This document shows, piece by piece, positions 9,236 through 17,606 of a stretch of DNA of 48,324 bases. The DNA lies in the NCBI GenBank assembly GCA_005116955.1, contig SWDI01000005.1:523895-572218 (forward strand), written 5' to 3'. The translations under genes and the position numbers were made by a program. The notes under the pieces were generated by a model. It was not told the DNA's origin, searched no databases, and saw only the letters and a program-made list of their open reading frames with translations. Source of the stretch: Nitrospira sp. (GTDB lineage Bacteria; Nitrospirota; Nitrospiria; Nitrospirales; Nitrospiraceae). Within the stretch, counting starts at the first letter, position 1. Every line of letters begins with the position of its first letter.

Positions 9236-10099
9236 CTATTTAGAAGACCGCCGCGGCAGGGTGACCAGAAGATTATCGATAAGCCGAACGGATCCTATCC
9301 GCACCGCGCCAAGCAGCACGACTCGCGACGTGACATCGCACAGGGGCTCCAAAGTAGACGGATCGCATAGTGCCAGATAGTCGATCGTGATGGCCGGTTC
9401 TTTCTTGAGAACATGAGCCATCGCTGACTGTACGGCTTTCCCATCGGTCACGCCTCTCCGAATCACCTCGGCGCCTGCTCGCAGGCTCTTGTACAGCGTG
9501 ATGGCGCGAACTTGTTCCTCTTGCGACAGATAGACATTGCGTGAGCTCATCGCAAGCCCGTCTGTTTCACGGACAGTAGGACAGACAACCATCTCCACAC
9601 CAAGATTCAAATCTTTCACCAACTGTCGGACCAGCACCGATTGCTGGAAATCTTTCTGCCCAAAGAGCGCGACCTGAGGGCGGACAATTCCAAAAAGCTT
9701 CGTCACAACAGTCGCAACACCAGAAAAATGATGAGGACGAATCTCCCCTTCCCACCGTCGTGCGACAGTCGGAAGTGTGACCACGGTTTGAAATCCATTT
9801 GGGTACATCGCATTCGCAGTCGGTTCAAAACAGACATCGACCCCTTCTTTTCGGCACATCGCGTGGTCATGCGCGATGGGACGTGGATACTTGGCGAGGT
9901 CTTCCTGTGGCCCAAATTGAGTAGGATTCACGAAGATGCTCACCACGAGCGCGTCGCATCGCAACCGCGCCTCCCGTATCAGCGCCCGATGGCCGTCATG
10001 CAGCGCCCCCATCGTCGGGACCAGCCCGATCCTCACGCCTTCGCGCAGGAATCTCTGGCTCAAAACCGCCATGCCTGTAGCCGAGCGAATAATCTTCAT
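9236..10099 (-). CDS. panC: Pantothenate synthetase
   Basis: The enzyme condenses pantoate and beta-alanine with ATP to give pantothenate, the precursor of coenzyme A. The 287-residue protein has the class I nucleotidyltransferase signature with LVPTMGALHDGH (H34 and H37 of the HxGH motif), the SIFVNPTQFGPQEDLAKYPR block, GQKDFQQ, and the LAMSSRNVYLS segment equivalent to KMSKS. Length is normal. It overlaps the folK stop by one base, so the two vitamin genes are transcribed together on the minus strand. Confidence 0.95.
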   Translation of the reverse strand: MKIIRSATGMAVLSQRFLREGVRIGLVPTMGALHDGHRALIREARLRCDALVVSIFVNPTQFGPQEDLAKYPRPIAHDHAMCRKEGVDVCFEPTANAMYPNGFQTVVTLPTVARRWEGEIRPHHFSGVATVVTKLFGIVRPQVALFGQKDFQQSVLVRQLVKDLNLGVEMVVCPTVRETDGLAMSSRNVYLSQEEQVRAITLYKSLRAGAEVIRRGVTDGKAVQSAMAHVLKKEPAITIDYLALCDPSTLEPLCDVTSRVVLLGAVRIGSVRLIDNLLVTLPRRSSK

Positions 10100-10647
10100 C
10101 AGTCAGATGGCGAACTACAGGCAGGACGTGACCCGTATCTGGTTGAAGGCTGAGGGAACAGGAGACGCACTTGAGACTGGTCCCTGGCCGCCGTCAGTAA
10201 CTGTGCCACCGATTGGTTGAGCGTCGGATGGACCCAGAGTGGATCCAGTTCATTCATCGGCATGAGGACGAATCGGCGTTGATGGAGACGAGGATGCGGA
10301 ATGGCCAGCCCTGGCTCCTTGATCACATGCTCCCCATAAAAGAGGATGTCTAAGTCGATCGTGCGAGGACCAGACCGATTGTCTTCATCTCGATCAAGTG
10401 CCCGTTCAATTTCCTGGAGTGTCGAGAGGAGGCTGCGGGGAGTAATGTTCGTTTCAAGCTGCACCACCCCGTTGAGGAACCATCCCTCTCCGGGATCGAT
10501 CTGGCCGCGTACCGGTTCTGTTTCATACAGCAGTGAGACGCCTTGAAGTCGAGAATGTGGGAGGAGGCTGAGCAACGTCACTGCTCGATCGCAAAAATCG
10601 ACTCGATCGCCGACGTTTGATCCAAATCCGATGAAGACCGTCTCCAT
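10099..10647 (-). CDS. folK: 6-hydroxymethyl-7,8-dihydropterin pyrophosphokinase (HPPK)
   Basis: HPPK moves pyrophosphate from ATP to 6-hydroxymethyl-dihydropterin in folate synthesis. The 182-residue protein has the FIGFGSNVGDR start, the YETEPV loop, FLNGVVQLET, and the signature RSGPRTIDLDILFYG with the catalytic aspartates, followed by IPHPRLHQRRFVL. About 20 extra residues at the C-terminus are not typical and are Ser/Pro-rich. It is upstream of panC with a one-base overlap. A palindromic spacer separates it from the aminotransferase gene upstream. Confidence 0.93.
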   Translation of the reverse strand: METVFIGFGSNVGDRVDFCDRAVTLLSLLPHSRLQGVSLLYETEPVRGQIDPGEGWFLNGVVQLETNITPRSLLSTLQEIERALDRDEDNRSGPRTIDLDILFYGEHVIKEPGLAIPHPRLHQRRFVLMPMNELDPLWVHPTLNQSVAQLLTAARDQSQVRLLFPQPSTRYGSRPACSSPSD

Positions 10648-10659
10648 AGCGAGTTAAGA

Positions 10660-10707
10660 GTGAGGCGTAAGGGGTAAGGGGCCAAACTCCATATCTTTTC
10701 GCCTCAC
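10660..10707. repeat. Inverted repeat in the folK / aminotransferase spacer
   Basis: GTGAGGCG at 10660-10667 pairs with CGCCTCAC at 10700-10707. The loop holds short TAAGGGG direct repeats, and related CCCTTCACCCTCTTACC-like sequence follows to the right. It lies just downstream of the aminotransferase stop on the minus strand, so it may be a terminator or a remnant of a dispersed intergenic repeat. Confidence 0.35.
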
Positions 10708-10738
10708 CCGTTACCCTTCACCCTCTTACCAATTAGAA

Positions 10739-11914
10739 TTAGAATCCCATTTTTTTGATCCGCTCGACCGCTTCCGCTAACCGCTCTTTGGTCGTGCAGA
10801 CCGTCATGCGGATATAGCCTTCGCCCGGTGCGCCAAAGCCGTTACCCGGCGTCGTCACGATCCCTGTTTTCTCAAGCAGATGGGCGGTGAAAGAGGTGGA
10901 GGTGTAGCCCTTCGGCACCGTCACCCAGATGTAGAAGGCGGCGGGTGGCGCATCCACTTCCAAACCCAGCTGCTTGAGCCCAGGAATGAGCGTATCACGG
11001 CGCTCCTGGTAGATCGTTCGAATACCGTCAGTGACAGAGTCATCCAAGCCCAACGCTGTAATGCCGGCCTCTTGAACTGCCTCAAAACAGCCTGAGTCGA
11101 GGTTGCTCTTCACCTTCCCAAGGCCTGCCAACACATCCTTGTTGCCGACAACAAATCCCAAACGCCAGCCGGTCATGTTGTACGTCTTCGAGAGCGAGTG
11201 GAACTCCACGCCGACATCCTTGGCACCATCCACTTCCATAAAACTCGCTGGGCGCGTACCGTCGTAGTAGATTTCCGAGTAGGCCGCGTCGTGGCAGATG
11301 ATGATCTGATTATCCTGTGCGAACTCGATGGCCCGCTTAAAGTAGTCCTTCGTCATAATCACGGACGTCGGATTATTCGGAGAATTCAGCCACATCAGCT
11401 TGGCTTTCCTAGCCACATCCTTTGGGATCGCATTCAAATCCGGCAGGAATCCATTGGCTTTTGTCAGCGGCATGATATGCGATACACCACCTGAAAATCC
11501 GGTACCGACGGGATACACCGGATAGCCAGGGCTGGGAACCAGCACGATATCGCCCGGATCGACAAAGGCAAGGTGGATATGCCCAATACCCTCTTTTGAA
11601 CCGATGAGGGTCAGGACCTCGTTGGTTGGATCGAGCGTGACCTTGAAGCGGCGCTTGTACCAGTCGGCTACAGCCTTCCTGAACGACAGCATGCCTTCAT
11701 AGGAGGGATATTGGTGATGCTTGGGGTCTTTTGCTGCTTTCGCCAAACTGTCGATAATCGGCGCAGGCGTCGGCAAATCAGGGTCGCCGATGCCGAGGTT
11801 GATGATATCGACTCCTCGGCCAATGGCTTCCTGCTTCATCTTATCAATCGCGGCAAACAAATAGGGAGGCAGCGTTTTGATGCGTGTGGCAAATTCGATC
11901 GGAAAACCGGCCAT
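10739..11914 (-). CDS. PLP-dependent class I/II aminotransferase, LL-diaminopimelate aminotransferase-like
   Basis: This 391-residue fold-type I aminotransferase most resembles the DapL/AlaC group. DapL converts tetrahydrodipicolinate directly to LL-diaminopimelate for lysine and peptidoglycan. Motifs seen are INLGIGDPDLPTP, HQYPSYEGMLSFRKAV, WLNSPNNPTSV, CHDAAYSEIYYDG, and the PLP lysine K243 in SLSKTYNMTGWRLGF. Although the frame is open to a TTG at 11932, the ATG at 11914 is the better start because AAAGGAG sits 9 bases before it. Substrate is uncertain: related enzymes also use alanine or aspartate. No other lysine gene is near, so DapL is a family-based guess. Confidence 0.85.
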   Translation of the reverse strand: MAGFPIEFATRIKTLPPYLFAAIDKMKQEAIGRGVDIINLGIGDPDLPTPAPIIDSLAKAAKDPKHHQYPSYEGMLSFRKAVADWYKRRFKVTLDPTNEVLTLIGSKEGIGHIHLAFVDPGDIVLVPSPGYPVYPVGTGFSGGVSHIMPLTKANGFLPDLNAIPKDVARKAKLMWLNSPNNPTSVIMTKDYFKRAIEFAQDNQIIICHDAAYSEIYYDGTRPASFMEVDGAKDVGVEFHSLSKTYNMTGWRLGFVVGNKDVLAGLGKVKSNLDSGCFEAVQEAGITALGLDDSVTDGIRTIYQERRDTLIPGLKQLGLEVDAPPAAFYIWVTVPKGYTSTSFTAHLLEKTGIVTTPGNGFGAPGEGYIRMTVCTTKERLAEAVERIKKMGF

Positions 11915-12043
11915 TCCTTTGGCTCCTTTCAAGATGAGTTCACATGTTGGAACGTGACAAGGTTAGAAAGTGCGGGAAAGAACCTTCTCACTGTTACACG
12001 TTCAAACTGAATGCGTTAGGTTACTTCAGAGCAGCGCCGGCAA

Positions 12044-12730
12044 TCAACGTGTAGGGTTAAGAAGATGGCCGATGAGTCGATCAGCCATCTCATGGAGTTG
12101 TGGAAGTCGCGGCAGTGCGGTAGCCTTGACCTCCTGGGCAGCAAGGCGAGCTTTCATCAAATCCTGGGCACATTCTCGGCACAGTGAGTCAATACCGACT
12201 TCCTCCATTTCCACATGAAAGAGCAGGCCATAGGCTCGATCGCCGTAACGAAATGCCTGCAGTGGCGCAATCTCGGATCCAGCTAACGGGACACAATCAC
12301 TGGGTAAGTCGAAGATTTCCCCGTGCCATTCAAAAACCTCGAATGCGTCAGACACAGCGCCAAACACTGGATCTTGTTTCCCATCGTCAGTGAGACGAAC
12401 CGGTGTCATACCGATCTCCAACGCCTTACCCGATCTCACCGTCGCACCGAGCGCCTTTGCCATGAACTGGCTCCCTAGACACACGCCGATCACCGGCTTA
12501 CCTGCCCGCAAGGCTGATCGGATGAAAGCGGTCTCCTCGGCAATCCAATTGTCTGAGTCATTTACTGACATCGGCCCCCCCATCACAATCAATAGATCAC
12601 CAGCATCTTTTGGCAATCCATTTTCAGGGACCAGATAGCGCTCGAGACTCACCATACGAGTCGAAAGGGCTGAGGCAAAAGCACCAGGCCCCTCAAAAGA
12701 AACGTGTTGGAGACAGATAGCTCTCTGCAT
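12044..12730 (-). CDS. Class I glutamine amidotransferase (GATase1, GMP-synthase-like)
   Basis: The 228-residue protein is a free-standing amidotransferase domain. The nucleophile C84 lies in VIGVCLGSQFMAKALG, and the H172/E174 pair is in LLFHVEMEE. It has the MGGPMSVND oxyanion-side loop usual in GuaA-like stand-alone domains. Such proteins hydrolyse glutamine or gamma-glutamyl compounds; some act on gamma-glutamyl polyamines. No synthetase partner lies next to it, so the acceptor is unknown. The N-terminus, QHVSFEGPGAFASAL, is typical of the group. The start is the ATG at 12730. Confidence 0.85.
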   Translation of the reverse strand: MQRAICLQHVSFEGPGAFASALSTRMVSLERYLVPENGLPKDAGDLLIVMGGPMSVNDSDNWIAEETAFIRSALRAGKPVIGVCLGSQFMAKALGATVRSGKALEIGMTPVRLTDDGKQDPVFGAVSDAFEVFEWHGEIFDLPSDCVPLAGSEIAPLQAFRYGDRAYGLLFHVEMEEVGIDSLCRECAQDLMKARLAAQEVKATALPRLPQLHEMADRLIGHLLNPTR

Positions 12731-13312
12731 CTTTTTGAGTCCAATTCAGCAGGGACCAGTAAAAGTCATGACCTGGAAGTGTACTGGAGGAATACATACA
12801 CTTTCTCCAGCAGGCCTCGCAAGCTGAGTTTCCGATGAATGATGCATAAATCAGATGAAGATTTTGGCCTTCCCAGCAGCATCACCAGCATTGCTGGCTC
12901 CCCGATTGAGCTCTCAACACCACGTTGCGCGGTCAAATCGTTTCCGCTCCGCCGCTAGAGCCTCCAGCAAAGCCCGAACCGCTGAGGCCTCAGCGCAAAA
13001 AAGCGCTGTGCAGGAGCTGGGCTCGACTGCTCAAACTAGTATTCAACCTTGACATCGAGCGCTGCCCAACTGCGGCAGCGATGTGAAGATCATCGCTGCG
13101 ATCGAAGATCCCCGGGTGATCGACAAGATCCTCAGCCATCTGTGTTGCCGATCCGCGCCTCGCCAAGCAATTCGATACCATATCCGCAGTACCTCTTCAG
13201 AGAGTACGCGGCGACGGAAGCGTTCGTGCGCACCCTCTCCACCTAATCTCGCTCTATCTTTCCCAGCCGCTCCCCTTCAGGCCTTGGGCCAATCTTCCGA
13301 AGAAGAAGTATT
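12731..13312. other. Intergenic region with transposase relic
   Basis: No intact gene is visible in these 582 bases. The left part has AAGTGTA/TACACTT, a 7-base inverted repeat with a short loop near 12777-12807. The middle carries a decayed IS91-type transposase tail, listed separately. The last 70 bases are a plain leader for the next gene. Confidence 0.5.
12930..13240 (+). pseudogene. Decayed C-terminal end of an IS91-like transposase
   Basis: Read with frameshifts, this stretch gives PLRPQRKKALCRSWARLL, then LVFNLDIERCP, a one-base slip, then CGSDVKIIAAIED and PRVIDKILSHL. That order (SWARLLxxVF, D-ER/H-CPxCG, IAAIEDPxVIxKIL) is the typical tail of IS91/IS801-type transposases. The zinc-ribbon CPxCG lies exactly at the slip near 13065-13075. 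Nothing resembling the N-terminal catalytic part remains. It marks an old insertion before the unknown gene at 13313. The call rests on remembered family sequence, not on a search. Confidence 0.6.
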
Positions 13313-14197
13313 ATGCCCGTTTCTGTTGTCGAGCAAAATGTCGGTGTTCAGGATCATGCCCCCTCCATACTATTGAATTCGCATGACACCTCACCATCTT
13401 ATTCGATCCGGCAATTGCTCGCCTCTCGATATCACGCATTCTGGTACCACCTTGGGGAACGATTCGCCTGGTCACGAGGAGCGTATCGTGAACGACCGGT
13501 CAGACAGCTCTCTCAACTGACCGGCATTCAGCAAGCACGTATCGCCTTGCTCCAACGACGCTTCCGTGTAGGATTCGAACAGCAGGCGGAACAGTCGACA
13601 GCCCTGAAGCAATACAACTATCTTGAGGTGCTGGAACAAACCTGGTCGGCGCTCGGCTTACCTTACGCAGTAGGTGGAGCCGTTCAGGATATAGGGTCGA
13701 GTAACTTCTGGTATGCGGCCACCTTGCATGCGTTCTTTCAGCCATCGGAACTGGTCGGCGTTGAAGTGGAAGGGTACCGGATCTACACCAATGGGTATAG
13801 TCGTCTCGACTATGCCCATGGCTATATCCAAGACCTGCCGAACACACAATTCGTCGTCGGCGACTATGCCGGCTATGATCATCCGGCTGACGTCATCACA
13901 GCGTGGTATCCCTTCGTGACGCCGGACCCTGTGCTGGCCTGGCGGATGCCGCTCTCAGTGTTAACGCCACACACATTGTTTTCTCGGGTAGCCCGCAATC
14001 TCACCTCTCACGGTTTGTTCGTCATGGTCAACCAAGGCCGGGACGAAGCGGCAATCGCTGCCGCCTGGTGCGAGAAGGTCGGCCTCATACGGTACGGCTC
14101 CTACGAGGTCAGAACCCTGTTGCGTGCTCGGCGTCCTGCTGTGGTATCGTGCTGGACGAGCGCACACGCATCGCAGACGTCTCCATACCAGAACTAG
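13313..14197 (+). CDS. Conserved unknown protein, possible SAM-methyltransferase-like fold
   Basis: I do not recognise this 294-residue protein. Residues about 115-215 look Rossmann-like: AVQDIGSSNFWYAATLHAF recalls a motif I strand-loop, ELVGVEVEGYRIY recalls motif II with an acidic residue, and QFVVGDYAGYDHPADVITAWYPF recalls the following strands. This suggests, but does not prove, a class I methyltransferase or a relative without activity. No signal peptide or membrane helix is visible. It ends 10 bases before the next unknown gene, and the pair probably forms an operon. Confidence 0.7.
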   Translation: MPVSVVEQNVGVQDHAPSILLNSHDTSPSYSIRQLLASRYHAFWYHLGERFAWSRGAYRERPVRQLSQLTGIQQARIALLQRRFRVGFEQQAEQSTALKQYNYLEVLEQTWSALGLPYAVGGAVQDIGSSNFWYAATLHAFFQPSELVGVEVEGYRIYTNGYSRLDYAHGYIQDLPNTQFVVGDYAGYDHPADVITAWYPFVTPDPVLAWRMPLSVLTPHTLFSRVARNLTSHGLFVMVNQGRDEAAIAAAWCEKVGLIRYGSYEVRTLLRARRPAVVSCWTSAHASQTSPYQN

Positions 14198-14207
14198 TAT
14201 TTGTCAT

Positions 14208-15026
14208 ATGAAGCACTCCATTAAGAACGTGGAAGACCTTCGGTGGTTCATCGGGCATACTGGCGGTTTTCGCTCAGGATATGTGACCGACCTGCAGATT
14301 TCCAAACGCCGTCTCTTCGACGAAGGCTCTACACGGGAAGTACCGGCCGGTACGACCATCTCGCTCATGATCCGTTATGAGGTTCGCGGATACGTTCGAG
14401 TGGCCAAGCTCACGATGACCGGCGTCACGGATTTCTCCGTCTTCGAACAAGATGGGACTGATTGTTCATCCCTTGGCGTGATCCAGACGGAGTTCACTGC
14501 GGGGAAAATGCGCTTCTGGTTCGATCCTCAGGGAGAGCTCTACGTGGTGTGCGATGAGGCTGCTCTGGATGAAATCGCCACGCCATTCGTGACGGCCGAT
14601 CAGGCGGCCGAGTTCGCTCGATGGATATTCCAAGGCCGAGCGACCGAAGGCCCCACGGTGGAGTGGCTGTTACAGCAACTGGATCGAGCCGGTCTGCCGT
14701 GCACATGGCGTGACGCGATGCGGGCGGTCGCGATTCATCCGGCGGTGCAGTGGGAAGGCGATCTGATTCCTATAGGCGAATCTAGGGCCAGCGAGGGGTA
14801 TAGGGTCCACGTCATGGGCTATGGCCCGCTGGAAGGGCAAGGCTTTGGTCTGATGCTGCGGGTGATGGGGATTCAGGATCGGCGGATGAGCCGGATCCTG
14901 GAAGTGCTGGCTGATCAAATCACTCAACAATTCGTCGGTGACTGTCTCGTCGGCACAACGATCATCCCCGGCCGTGAGTGGGAGGGCTGGTTGATGCGGG
15001 AACACCAGACACGACACAGTCGATAA
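14208..15026 (+). CDS. Conserved unknown protein, 272 residues
   Basis: I do not recognise the family. The frame stays open further upstream, but the ATG at 14208 is chosen because the earlier part overlaps the preceding gene and encodes an Arg/His-rich shadow. The N-terminal 110 residues are predicted beta-rich and could be a small barrel-like domain. The rest mixes helices and strands and contains a hydrophobic HVMGYGPLEGQGFGLMLRV segment. No catalytic motif, signal peptide or membrane helix stands out. It follows the putative methyltransferase-like gene by 10 bases and converges on the phospholipid methyltransferase-like gene. Confidence 0.7.
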   Translation: MKHSIKNVEDLRWFIGHTGGFRSGYVTDLQISKRRLFDEGSTREVPAGTTISLMIRYEVRGYVRVAKLTMTGVTDFSVFEQDGTDCSSLGVIQTEFTAGKMRFWFDPQGELYVVCDEAALDEIATPFVTADQAAEFARWIFQGRATEGPTVEWLLQQLDRAGLPCTWRDAMRAVAIHPAVQWEGDLIPIGESRASEGYRVHVMGYGPLEGQGFGLMLRVMGIQDRRMSRILEVLADQITQQFVGDCLVGTTIIPGREWEGWLMREHQTRHSR

Positions 15027-15049
15027 GCAGCGATGAGGGGGAATGCCGA

Positions 15050-15787
15050 TTAGTGCGCGTGCTCGGGGGAGTACCGCCCGTTGCCGTTCCCATTTGCAAA
15101 ACCGGCTGTGCCGTTGCCGTTCACATACCCTGCAACAGAGTGGGACGCACCATTCCCATTTGTCTGCTGGTCCTTACCGTTGATGCACTCCACCAAGGCC
15201 CAAAGCCGTAATGGGTTCACGCGTTGATTCCGAGCAATGCGGAGCGACGTCCCTTCCAACACGGTATTGAGCGACAGATCCGTCCGCCAGCCCAGGTGCT
15301 TGGTCAGCGGGGAGATCACTTTTTCCACGGCTGCAATCACCTTGTTCCCGTTGCTGAAGTGGTTGAGCATGATAATCCGGCCACCGGGACGGCAGACCCG
15401 AATCATCTCACTGACCACCGTCCGATAGTCCGGCACCGCCGTGACGACATAGGCAGCCACAACCGTATCAAAGCTGTCATCCTCGAATTCCATCGCTCCT
15501 GCATCCATGCGGTGCAGCTGGACGTGATCGAGGCTATGCGCTTCCGCCTTTTCCTTTGCTTTGGCGAGCATCCCTTCGGACACGTCGATCCCCACAATCC
15601 GACAATGGCGAGGATACATGGGAAGGGCGAGTCCGGTCCCCACACCGACTTCAAGAATCTGTTCGTTGGGCTGCACATTCAGATTACGAATGGCCGACTC
15701 ACGCCCTTCGTGGAAGACTTTTCCAAAAACCTTGTCGTAGAACCCCGCGTAGTTCGTGTAGACACGCTCAATCTTGTTGGGATCCAT
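15050..15787 (-). CDS. SAM-dependent methyltransferase, PmtA-like phosphatidylethanolamine N-methyltransferase
   Basis: The 245-residue protein has class I motif I in ILEVGVGTGLALPMYP, motif II VGIDVSEGML, and DDSFDTVVAAYVV and RVCRPGGRIIMLNHF further on. The opening YAGFYDKVFGKVFHEGR resembles Rhodobacter-type PmtA, which makes phosphatidylcholine or its methylated precursors, so this is the best guess; menaquinone-type methyltransferases are an alternative. The ATG at 15787 has an excellent GGAGGAGG ribosome binding site, so the upstream in-frame codons are left out. The last 40 residues form a low-complexity tail of repeated NGNG units ending in histidines, unusual for the family and probably disordered. 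Confidence 0.8.
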   Translation of the reverse strand: MDPNKIERVYTNYAGFYDKVFGKVFHEGRESAIRNLNVQPNEQILEVGVGTGLALPMYPRHCRIVGIDVSEGMLAKAKEKAEAHSLDHVQLHRMDAGAMEFEDDSFDTVVAAYVVTAVPDYRTVVSEMIRVCRPGGRIIMLNHFSNGNKVIAAVEKVISPLTKHLGWRTDLSLNTVLEGTSLRIARNQRVNPLRLWALVECINGKDQQTNGNGASHSVAGYVNGNGTAGFANGNGNGRYSPEHAH

Positions 15788-16043
15788 GCCTCCTCCAGAC
15801 TTGAAACGATCGATTCTCCGAGAACCCTGACTCTGCAGGGCTAACAACCTGCTCTGTCAACGCGGGTAAAGACAAAGGCAGGGCATGACGTGGTGCCAAA
15901 GCCAGCCATGGAACGTAATGGCCGGTAATGTAGCCAACTCATCTTCTTGAGTCAACAGCTTCTTGCGTGAGGCGAGAAAGAAATACCATCAGTCGGGTTG
16001 CCCAAAGAAAATGAATCCTGACCGGACCTCCTCGCCTTGATTC

Positions 16044-16697
16044 ATGGCTTGTCCCTATGTGATAGCTACGTCCATGATCCTAGCCGGCCTCTTCGCAGGG
16101 CTCTTGTTTATCGGACTGATCGTCGGTGATTGGCTGTATTTTACTCGGCTGACCCCGGACGCCATTCGGTACGGGTGCCGTGTCGCAAGCAATCCGGACC
16201 AGTGGCCTGGAGCCGCACTCACAACCCTAGGCGATCGGTTCACGCCCGAGGGGGTGCTGATGCTTCCGCATGGAGTGGCCTGGTTGTATCCACAGCTCTC
16301 CCAAATTGCAATCCGCCCCCAGTATCGATTGTTCTCCAGGCGGTTCAGGACCGCCTGGCCGGTGAAAGGGCTGATTCATCTGTCGCAACAGGACGGGTCG
16401 TTGAACACGTTGTGCGTAAAGCGGATGCCGTGGTCGTCAACCATCATGACGCTCCTTTGGTTTGCGGTCGTCTTGATTGGGTCCCTGACCTTCGTGGTGC
16501 AATATGCCCTGGATGGAGGATTCGCGTCACTGGGGGGAACCCTCACGGGCGTCACGGTCATTGCCCTCGCCGCCCTTGTGTTGGCCTTTGGACTCGTCAC
16601 GATGGCCCTTGCGTATCGGCTTGAAGACAGCCGCCTCATGAAAGTCTATGCCGAATTGCGAGATGCCATCGCACTCCCCATCTCCTCCTCTTCCTAG
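16044..16697 (+). CDS. Unknown membrane protein with three predicted helices
   Basis: The 217-residue protein has hydrophobic segments at about 8-30, 132-154 and 163-188, with a soluble domain of about 100 residues between the first and second. That domain contains RYGCRVASNPDQWPG and LIHLSQQDGSLNTLCVKRMPW. An inner membrane location is likely. I recognise no family. A second possible ATG at 16074 would remove ten residues before the first helix. It stands alone between a minus-strand methyltransferase gene and a minus-strand small gene; the 256 bases upstream show nothing notable. Confidence 0.7.
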   Translation: MACPYVIATSMILAGLFAGLLFIGLIVGDWLYFTRLTPDAIRYGCRVASNPDQWPGAALTTLGDRFTPEGVLMLPHGVAWLYPQLSQIAIRPQYRLFSRRFRTAWPVKGLIHLSQQDGSLNTLCVKRMPWSSTIMTLLWFAVVLIGSLTFVVQYALDGGFASLGGTLTGVTVIALAALVLAFGLVTMALAYRLEDSRLMKVYAELRDAIALPISSSS

Positions 16698-16717
16698 TTC
16701 GCCCGTTGCGCGTTTTC

Positions 16718-17062
16718 TCAGACAAGAAATAAATTCAAGAGGTGATCGTATTCGGCTGGCAAGTTCAAGGCTGAGCGGTTACGGGCCAGGCCAGCAATGA
16801 TCCCCCGATGCTTCTTCGCAAGCCCTGATGCATGAAACGCCTGTGCAAACTGCTGCCAGCGTAGGGTAGGATCGGAGACGATTCGAACTTGCTCTTCCTT
16901 CGGTAGGGCATGCACGATGGTGGTCAGCATCCGAATCGCTTTTTCTACGCTCTCGTAGGGTGGAGCCAATTTAAGATGGGTATAGAACATCTCTAGATGC
17001 CGGCGGAACTCTTCCTTCAGAATCTGACTAGGGTCGGACAAGGTAGGTGTGACATCGGCCAT
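16718..17062 (-). CDS. Small unknown helical protein
   Basis: With the ATG at 17062 the product has 114 residues; an ATG nine bases upstream is equally possible. It is predicted mainly helical, with EEFRRHLEMFYTHLKLA and KAIRMLTTIVHALPKEEQ as amphipathic segments, and has no cysteines, signal peptide or known motif. It is divergent from the lipoprotein gene starting at 17124, and the 60-base spacer must hold both promoters. I assign no function. Confidence 0.6.
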   Translation of the reverse strand: MADVTPTLSDPSQILKEEFRRHLEMFYTHLKLAPPYESVEKAIRMLTTIVHALPKEEQVRIVSDPTLRWQQFAQAFHASGLAKKHRGIIAGLARNRSALNLPAEYDHLLNLFLV

Positions 17063-17123
17063 AGTAATCATGTGGATAATACGGTATGAAGAAGGCAGGG
17101 AACAACTCTCAATGGAGGCACGC

Positions 17124-17606
17124 ATGAAACGGATGTTTGGCGGCTTACTCAGTGCGCTCACCCTGATGGTGCTAGTTGGATGCTCCTCTCACCACCACCA
17201 CGGCATGCAGGGAGGCGGCAAGAGTGACGCCTATTGGCAGAAGGGCCAGCAAGACATGGAGGGATTGATCAATCGGACTGTGCAGGATCCCGAAAAGGCG
17301 AAGGGTGTGAATGCATACGTCGGTGAGATCATCAAGGAGCTCAAGGAGGGCCGTGCTCAGGAGCGGGCCTATCATCGGCAGCTCTACACTTTGAACACCA
17401 GCTATACCGCGACACCCGACGAATTTTCAAAAATCGTGAACGAGGCGAACATTCAGCGGGCGCAAAGCTCGGCTAGGGTACTGAGCCTTCGGTTCAAAAT
17501 GAAAGACCTGATGACCGCAGACGAGTGGAAAGCGCTCTCAGACCGCATGGTCTCCTATAGCGGCCGTTACCAGCATGGAGAAGCTGGCGCAAAAAGCAGT
17601 TATTGA
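17124..17606 (+). CDS. Putative lipoprotein with His-rich N-terminus
   Basis: The 160-residue protein has a lipoprotein signal with LMVLVGC and the lipidated C20, followed by SSHHHHG. The rest is helical and charged: a segment around EIIKELKEGRAQERAYHRQLY and another with IQRAQSSARVLSLRFKMKDLMT. It may be a periplasmic Spy/CpxP-like or metal-binding lipoprotein, but I see no firm family match. The ATG at 17124 is favoured by GGAGG five bases before it. Its last seven bases overlap the end of the convergent Asp-box gene. Confidence 0.75.
   Translation: MKRMFGGLLSALTLMVLVGCSSHHHHGMQGGGKSDAYWQKGQQDMEGLINRTVQDPEKAKGVNAYVGEIIKELKEGRAQERAYHRQLYTLNTSYTATPDEFSKIVNEANIQRAQSSARVLSLRFKMKDLMTADEWKALSDRMVSYSGRYQHGEAGAKSSY

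Noticed and set aside
15224-15844. 206-codon plus-strand frame opposite the methyltransferase gene
   Set aside because: The minus strand carries full methyltransferase motifs with a strong ribosome binding site; the plus frame is a shadow.
17600-17606. Seven-base overlap of convergent stop regions
   Set aside because: Small convergent overlaps are common in compact genomes and need no special explanation.
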